A stretch of 64,000 nucleotides of DNA from Ehretia macrophylla (lineage: Eukaryota; Streptophyta; Magnoliopsida; Boraginales; Ehretiaceae): positions 33,428,853 to 33,492,852 of the forward strand of contig CM075773.1 of NCBI GenBank assembly GCA_037974665.1. Reading direction: 5' to 3'. A program made the translations under genes and the position numbers. The notes below the pieces were generated by a model. It saw only the letters and a list, made by a program, of their open reading frames with translations. It searched no databases and was not told where the DNA came from. Of this stretch, positions 56,722 through 64,000 are shown in pieces. Each line of letters opens with the position of its first letter. Position 1 is the first letter of the stretch.

Positions 56722-59670
56722 TGTCACGTCCCCAAAAATTTATCAGGTTAAATTTAGAGACGTGATGCCGCGAGTCAAAAAGATTTATTCTCCTAAGCCC
56801 GCAAGGCGCTAATATCACAATACAAAAAACTAAATTTTCACAAAATCCTTTATCATAGCAACTAAAACTCTTAATTAAATCAAATAGTACTTCTGAATAT
56901 ATATTACAAAAAGACGACATAATACAACTAATATTCTTTCTAAAAATATTACTGATCACATAGAGTGGCCTCTAAACCCATGCAGCCCGTACAACTCATT
57001 AACTCCTGTATCTGCATAATTGTAATAAAATAATATAATGAGCGAAACAATGTTCAGTAAAAAGGACACCCAGAGTCGGGCTCTGAGGGTTGTCCAAATT
57101 AAATTATACAATATAGAAATCAGAATTAAATCAAAGGCGCGATATGGAATCGAAGCACAAAAGGGACGAAAATAGTAAATTCACACTAGACCAGAACTTA
57201 ACCATAACCTGATTAATACAAAACATACATACAAAGCTAATACCAGAATTACGTAACCGGGTATCACAAAACCTGTGTAGTTATTTCACAATCCCATCTG
57301 TACTGAAGTATTATATAAACTTAATTGTATTCTCAAAATATAAATATCTCAATATCATATATCACATAAATATCACCTAGAGCCGTGATAATCATAGCTA
57401 AATCACAGAATGCCTGCAGCCTCCGTAAGGTAAGGCGTCCCCACCTACGGTACAAAGCTAAGTATACGCAGCAATTTCACCCGCCGATGGGTGTCACAGC
57501 TATAGGGATAACACATAATACTTAATACAATAACTTATCTAAATCATAACATAATCAATACTTAAGCACCACAACTCTTCACTACTAATGAAGCACAAGA
57601 TTCTGAAGGACAAGCGGATCAGAACGGAGTCAACGAATTACAGAATATGAGACAGAATTGAAATAATAGGGAGAGAACCAAAGGGGGTCTAAGTATAAGA
57701 GGATTGTCCAACTTACCTCAATCGAGTTTTAAACTCTATTTAATACTCTTTCTTCAAAATTATACATCTCAAGCTAATTGAATACTGCAAGATAATAAAT
57801 ATAAACTAAGATATATAAAGAGAAAATATGCAAAGTTATTATTTATTCTCTCTTTATGCTGGTCATGAATTCTATATCGTTCGAATACTAAAGTAAGTCA
57901 CGTTATTAGCTATATAATACTGGAAGAGAATTTATGTTTAGCATTAGAAGTCATCTTACATGCAGTATATATGAGTTGTCGAACTTCAACATGCATGTAT
58001 GATCCCATTAGTTATTATAGTATTGCATCGTGTAACATAAACATTTGGTTCATGTATTTTTAGTCCAACACATGCAAGTTGACTTTTCTTCTCTTATTAT
58101 CTTTTGTGCCAAATACTTTCTTTATCCTGCTATTATGATTTTGAATGTTTTCTTCCTCTGCATCACGACACCCTCATCAAACAAAGACACCACCACACAA
58201 ACATGTATATAATTAGCTACCATGCTCTATACATATTGAGACACACACACACACTGTCATCTTCTTTACATATCCGTACCGGCACACATACGTTCGCTCT
58301 TCTAAACACATCTACAGGGCTACAGACACCCAAAACAAAGCTCTCACCCTTGTGTATAGCTCACATACTATATAATATTTAGTATACTCACAAACACACG
58401 TTTCACCATGGTTTATCCTCTACCTACTGCAACTACAACCCCAACACTTATTACCTCACCAATCACCCCTTATCCCGGTTAGTTCAATTATATGTCCTCA
58501 TATTTGTATAATCTTTGTCCAGGTTGACCACATGCTTTCAAAAGATAGATATGAATAAGCCTACAAGCTGTAGAGAGACTATAAGATCCTTACCTAGACA
58601 AAATCGTGGAAAGCTATATATGTTTGCTTCAATTTCATCCATTTTCTTGCACCTCTTTCTCTTGTTCTGCTCTCACTTTTATCATTGTAATGTTGTTGTC
58701 TTACTCATCACCCAACAATTATACGTGTGCCAGGCAGCAGCTTAAGGAAACACTAACCTAACTGACTCATCTTACTTCTATTATTTTCCTTTATTTTACT
58801 ATATCGTTCACATATATCACTTAGCCTTTAAGTATATATCACTATAAACTGAATCTTGCAACCAGTAAGAAAAGTTTTATGCATGGGGTGGTAATAAGCA
58901 TGAGGTGGTATGATAATATTAAAAGAGGCAAGCATGAGGTGGCTAGTTCATATTTATTTTCTTTGTTTGCCTATGCACGTTAATCTGCCAACTAACGTTT
59001 ATCTATTGTTTGTTTACTTAACCTTAGCCTTTAAGCGTATACAACTCACCACCAAAGAATTATGCAACAGCCACACAGCAGCTTATGAATAAGACCATGT
59101 TGAATCATCATCCTATTTTCTTTTATTTTGTCGCTGTAACCAACGAGTAAGATTTATCTCATATAAGATAAGCTTTACTAATTTCTCAGTTGACCCCGCA
59201 AGCTAGCCTTAATAAATAAATAAACCCCAACAGATCTAGAACAAGTCAAAATTGTAGTACAATAACGTTTAAAATGCTATTTGTCCCCGTTAGACAGTTC
59301 AGATACATTTTACGAAAATAATCATAATTTCTCTAGAAAATTCCAATTAATAAATCGTTTGAAATATTAGAAACTAGATTCCTAAAACTTTCCAACCATA
59401 TATAAATCATCATTTAATTCCTTCTCAATTGCTACAGTTTTAATTTCGAGATTGACCCTAAATTAATTCGTAACTTTTAAATATTTTAGACTTCTTTAAT
59501 TAATCTTGTAATTAACCTTATTTGCTTAAGCTTGACATCACTTTTAATCAATTTTAAACTTACACATTAACTCGAATATAATGAAACGCGATATAACAAT
59601 TATTGTTAACATGTTTTTCTTTCACAATAGCATAATTTATTTTTAACTCGCATTTGATCGGGGTATTACA
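56722..59670. mobile_element. Putative solo LTR of a long-LTR (Gypsy-type) retrotransposon
   Basis: The 2,949-bp unit starts TGTCACGTCCCC and ends GGGGTATTACA, with TG...CA ends. It is flanked by a perfect 5-bp duplication ataat (56717-56721 and 59671-59675). No coding frame of note occurs inside. Read on the other strand it starts TGTAATACCCC, a start I associate with plant Gypsy LTRs, so the minus orientation is more likely. A large non-coding element of another kind with the same ends is possible. Confidence 0.72.
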
Positions 59671-61600
59671 ATAATAGCAAGATAACAATTATTCTTGTCA
59701 TTATTATTATTTATTATCAATATTATTATTATTATATAAATTATCATTATTATCTATGATTATGATTATTACTATTACTATTATTATAAATATTATTATA
59801 TTTATATTTATTTTCAAGACTATAACATGTATCTAATACATAAAGGTCAATCCAATCCCGTCATTTTATGAAAGTCATTTTCAGTATTACTATAATATAC
59901 TGACTACTAAACATAGGTTTTGGAACAAATATAATTCATTACTATCTTTATTCTTAGAGCATATCAAGTGTCACATACTCTTTACCAAATTCATTTCATT
60001 CCCACTTCTATGATCTATTTCTTAACTCATTCAATTTCTTTCTAAATTCATTCTGTGATACCAATCGATACCTAATTTTTTTTTATGGTTTTTTCTCTTC
60101 ATTGGAATTATCATTAGCTTGGTCATCTATATATGAAGCCTTCATAATTTGCTTTCGGCATTAATTTGATGATAGATGATGGGATTGATAACTGATAAAA
60201 TTAAATTCATATCTTAGGATAATTTATTGTAGGGTTCACTAAATGGCATATATATAAATACTAGATTGATCCTAACAGTATGAGAAAACAAAAATTCAAT
60301 TACAACCTACTTTTTGTTTCACTTCATGATTTAATTCTACCATCCATTTTTATGTCTCAGTTTCAATCAATTATATATCTACAAGTATATCAAGAACGAT
60401 GCAAACCCTATTTGAGTTTTTTGCATATATATAAGAAATGGTTTTAAACCCTATATGGACTTTCTTTTATAATCCTTATTCTATAAATAGAAAAATAATT
60501 ACTTTCTTCACTCTTTTCATGCTTGATATAAAAATTAATGATTCTATTTATTTCCCATGTCAACTTTTTTTCTAATTTTTTAAGTAGACAAAGACAATCA
60601 ATTAAGCCAGGATATGCAAGTTGTTCTTCTTAGAGTGTTGTTCAATGAATCACTTGCTTAATTAGTAAAATAAATAAATAAATAGATAAGACAATCAACT
60701 AAATTCTTCTTGCCTCATTGTTTAAACACCATCAATTAATGTCTTGTTTTATTTTGGGAACCCATCTCTAATTGAAAGTGGTTCACTTCTCCACACTAAT
60801 AATCATGATTATTTTCCATATCTAGAAGTTCAAAAGTCTATTATTTTTAGTTTCTTACAATGCCTCCTTATTTGGTAATGTGAATTTTAAGATGAAGTAG
60901 GAAAATAAATAATTATACAAATAATTCGATCGCGTATCGTACACAATTTCTTCTTTCTTACTATATATATCACCTAGACCTAAGAATTAAGATAGAGAAA
61001 TCCAATTTCATGGTACTTCAGCCATAATATAAATTACTTATTTTTATAATTTTTTTTTTCTTTATGTGTAGTGCTCCAAAAGTTACAACAAAAATTAATG
61101 TGAAAGGTTAGATGGAATGATCAGTCTACTTGAGAAGACATGAGTGAAATAAGACCTCACTAATATATTGATTAATCGTATGTTTCTGGTGTATATTGAA
61201 TATTTATTTAATAATTAATGGATTTTCAAAGCCATACGGAAACAATGAAAAGTCAGTGTAAAAATCAGAATTAAGATATCTTTTTGGCATATTGGAATAT
61301 CAATTAATTAGTGACAGCACATAGGCGTGTTAATTTAATAAGCATGAAAGTGAAAGTATAATCCCTCTGAAAAATGAATTTGTATAACTCGTGATCAATT
61401 AAAATATTATGATATTTATCTTGTCTTACAAGAAAGACATGGATCTATATTCAATACGCAATCAAAAGATTTCGGTTGTTCACCTGAGCTAATTTTTTTC
61501 TCTATTGTAGTTGTCTCTATTGTACCTAAACTGAATCCCCAACCTTTATCTCATCCTTACTTTACTCGCGGCATACTAACTATATTCCGTAGAGGTTGGC
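59671..61600. other. Spacer with (TTA)n and an OCT upstream block
   Basis: Contains ATT/TTA microsatellites at about 59700-59800 and AT-rich non-coding DNA. A copy of the OCT upstream block lies at about 61205-61310. No gene was seen. Confidence 0.45.
61205..61310 (+). promoter_or_regulatory. Conserved OCT upstream block, orphan copy
   Basis: The words aaagccatacggaaacaatgaaaa, gtcagtgtaaaaatcaga and tttggcatattggaatatcaat match 40676-40800 in the same orientation. No OCT gene follows within the window. The Copia element beginning before 61958 may separate the block from one further right. Confidence 0.5.
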
Positions 61601-61606
61601 AAGAGC

Positions 61607-61837
61607 TTATTTTACAGCTTCACAAAACTGAATTGAATTAGCCTCAGGGAATTGAACTACCTTGATCTTCTCTCCACCGATAAGAAATACATGATTATTG
61701 ACGTTAATGTTGACTTCAAATACAAGGGTAATAGTTACTTTGTCTGTATCACGACTTCCATTCCTGTCTAATAGAGAAATGTTTTCTGTATATTTCTCAA
61801 GACTGTTACATGTGAATAAATAGTACATGTCTCTCAT
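61607..61837 (-). other. Unidentified open frame left of the Copia 3' end
   Basis: A 76-codon minus-strand frame with natural-looking composition, including VNINVNNHVFLIGGEKIKVV and QFPEANSIQFCEAV. It lies where the 3' LTR of the Copia element should be, so it may simply be LTR sequence. I do not recognise it, and no start context or splice site decides the matter. Confidence 0.2.
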
Positions 61838-61952
61838 GATAAGCTTAACATGAGATTGTGTAGAAGTAAGTTAAAAAAGATAAAATACAATCAGGAATTT
61901 GAAAAACAAATACAACAATTCAAATTCAAAAGCAAAGCCACGTTATCTGTTA

Positions 61953-64000
61953 TCATGCCCCCTCAAGCGAAACCGGGTCGTGGACGGTGAGCTTGTCTCT
62001 AAAAAGATGAAAACTTGTGATGGATAACCCTTTTGTCATAATATCTGCCAACTGATCAAGGGTGGAAATATATCTAACATGAAGCTCATTTGATGCCACT
62101 TTTTCCCTCACGAAGTGAATATCAATTTCAATATGTTTGATGCGAGCGTGATAGACTGGATTAGCCGTCAGGTATGTGGCACCAATGTTATCGCACCAGA
62201 GTGTAGGTGTGAGGATAGGAATAATGCCAATTTCTGAAATGAGAGACTTTAACCAACACAACTCTGTAGTAGCAAATGCGACAGCTCAATACTCAGTCTC
62301 AGTACTAGAGCGAGACGTAGTCGATTGCTTCTTTGCTGCCCAAGAAATGAGATTCGGTCCCATAAAAATGCAATAACCATGTGTACTACGCCTGTCATCA
62401 GGACACCCAGCCCAGTCACTATCAGAATATACATGAAGAGAATAATCTGAAGAGGAACGAATGTGAAACCCATGTGTTGTTGTGCCTTTGAGATAGCGTA
62501 AAATCCATTTGACAGCAGCCCAATGCAAGTCAGTGGGGTTATGCATGAATTGGCAAACTTTGTTGACAGCAAAGGCAATATCCGGACGGGTAACTGTCAA
62601 GTATTGAAGAGCTCCAACTACACTGCGATAGAGTGTGACATCTGAAAATTAGTCACCAGAGTGTTGAGACAATTGTTGACCCTGAGCAATCGGAGAAGAG
62701 ATAGCCTTTGTTGAAACCATGTTCGCTCGAGCCAGAATATCCTGTACATATGTCGATTGATTAAAAAGGAGCCCTGTAGGCGTAGTAGTGACTTGAATCC
62801 TGAGAAAATATGATAGCAAACCCAGATCCTTAAGAGCAAACTGGCAATTGAGAGACTGAATAAGATTTGCAACAGTAGTCTCGTCACTCCCAGTTAAAAT
62901 TATGTCATCTACATAAACCAACAACAAAGTGACATCACTAGCCGTAGTACGAATGAACAATGAAGTATTAGACTTAGAAGCATGAAACCCAAGTGAGAGC
63001 AAATAAGAACTAAGTCGAGAAAACCAAGCTCTCGGAGCCTGTTTTAACCCATAGATAGCCTTCTGGAGTTTACAAACATGACTGGGATAATCCGAATGAA
63101 TAAAGCCTGGAGGCTACGACATATACACTTTCTCTTGAAGACACCCATGTAAGAATGCGTTATTTACATCCAACTGCCGAATAGACCAGTGTTTAGACAA
63201 AGCAAGAGCAAGCACGACTCGAATAATCGTTGGTTTGACCACCAAACTAAACGTTTCAGTGTAATCAATACCCTCTTCTTGACTATATCCTTTTGCCACA
63301 AGTCGGGCTTTGTAGCGTTCTAGAGAACCATCCTGTTTACGTTTTATACGGAAGAACCACTTACACCCTACCACATTAGCATCAAGAGGCTTAGACACCA
63401 ACACCCAAGTACTATTTTGCAACAAAGCATTATACTCAGCCTGCATAGCCGTTCGCCAATGCGGATGTTTATTAGCTTGAAGGAAGGTCGATGGCTCAAC
63501 AATTGTATAGTCTGTGGGAGTAGACGAAGTAGTAGCAGTATAGGTGACAAAGTCAGACAAGTTCTTGACTGGTCTTGTATTGTCTTTAGACCGTGTTACC
63601 ATAGGATGTTGATTCGAGCTACTTGAGGCTGTTGGGTCAACAGTGGAGACAATAATGGAAGGAAAGGAAGCAACCACGTCTGTGGGAGAGACAATGGTAG
63701 AGGATGACGCAGAAACCATGGCACCACTTGAATTAACCTCATGGGATTGCGATGCAGGAGTAGTGGGAGAAGTTGAGCCGATAGGAGACGTTTGATGAGG
63801 GTCACGTGGAGAGGCAGACTCACTGAGCACGGGTGGAGTCCGCGATGGTGTAGCATGTGTAGGTAAATGGGTTGGAGATTGACCCGAGGTGAGTGGTATG
63901 GAATATGAGGAATTTGTGGCATGAAATGATGGTGAAATAAGATCAACATGTGGAAGTTGACTTTGTGGCACACGATTTTGGACTGGAGCACATGTATTTG
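61953..64000 (-). pseudogene. 3' part of a Copia pol gene with three nonsense codons
   Basis: A single minus-strand frame runs from the window edge to a stop near 61953, broken only at 63114-63116 (TAG), 62649-62651 (TAA) and 62286-62288 (TGA). In order it shows a Ser/Thr/Pro-rich linker, the start of the reverse transcriptase ([59 protein letters not shown]), the catalytic LLVYVDDIIL, and RNase H ([44 protein letters not shown]). A purine tract (TTGAGGGGGCA) follows directly, and the 3' LTR should start at TGATAACAG (61958, minus). The left LTR end is not determinable here. The few lesions suggest a fairly recent element. Confidence 0.92.

Noticed and set aside
58104-59092. Several 60-92-codon frames
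   Set aside because: All lie inside the 56722-59670 LTR-like unit and have no recognisable domain.
1-64000. Prokaryote-like defence, biosynthetic or phage system
   Set aside because: Every supported gene is a plant nuclear gene or transposable element. No such cluster is present.

Overview
This window is nuclear DNA from a flowering plant, most likely a eudicot. The genes have many exons and short AT-rich introns, the intergenic DNA is packed with plant-type transposable elements, and there is a plant tRNA-Val gene. I cannot name the species. The window contains no bacterial-type operons, CRISPR arrays or defence systems.

Layout. (1) 0-13 kb: an ancient Mutator-like (MULE) element with a captured exon, then a complete KIN-14 kinesin gene on the + strand. 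It has 18 coding exons, 947 residues and a 5'-leader intron filled with about nine copies of a degenerate ~185-bp repeat. One of its introns is a U12-type AT-AC intron. (2) 16-56 kb: a dispersed tandem family of organic cation/carnitine transporter (OCT) genes of the major facilitator superfamily. Three are intact (16252-17932 minus, 26364-27962 minus, 41319-42881 plus). One is broken by a stop codon and an altered tail (54316-55990 plus). Two are relics (about 29080-29138 and 32700-33779, both minus), and the second is split by a solo LTR. A shared upstream block recurs near several copies and once more at 61.2 kb, which suggests repeated local duplication of gene plus promoter. (3) 34-39 kb, inside the OCT array: a tRNA-Val(CAC) gene, a CACTA-like relic, an intact B3-domain regulator with a KLFGV repression-type motif, and a degenerate tRNA-Val copy whose anticodon has become CGC. 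(4) 44.6-50.7 kb: a complete but decayed Copia LTR retrotransposon with a perfect 5-bp target duplication. (5) 56.7-59.7 kb: a ~2.95-kb putative solo LTR. (6) 61.9-64 kb: the 3' part of a younger Copia element that runs off the window.

Mobile DNA is the dominant theme, and many insertions can be defined to the base. They include a 565-bp TRIM, a Pack-MULE carrying the first exon of a FYVE-type zinc-finger gene, two copies of a foldback MULE family, a Tourist-like MITE with TTA duplications, and at least five tiny poly(A) insertions flanked by 11-20-bp duplications that look like extremely 5'-truncated retroposition products.

The genes do not form one pathway. The OCT copies are membrane transporters that probably differ in expression and substrate, the kinesin is a cytoskeletal motor, and the B3 protein is a DNA-binding regulator. 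The most distinctive observations are the AT-AC intron, the single intron-bearing OCT copy with a 7-bp repeat at its splice junctions, the FYVE Pack-MULE, and the poly(A) micro-insertions.
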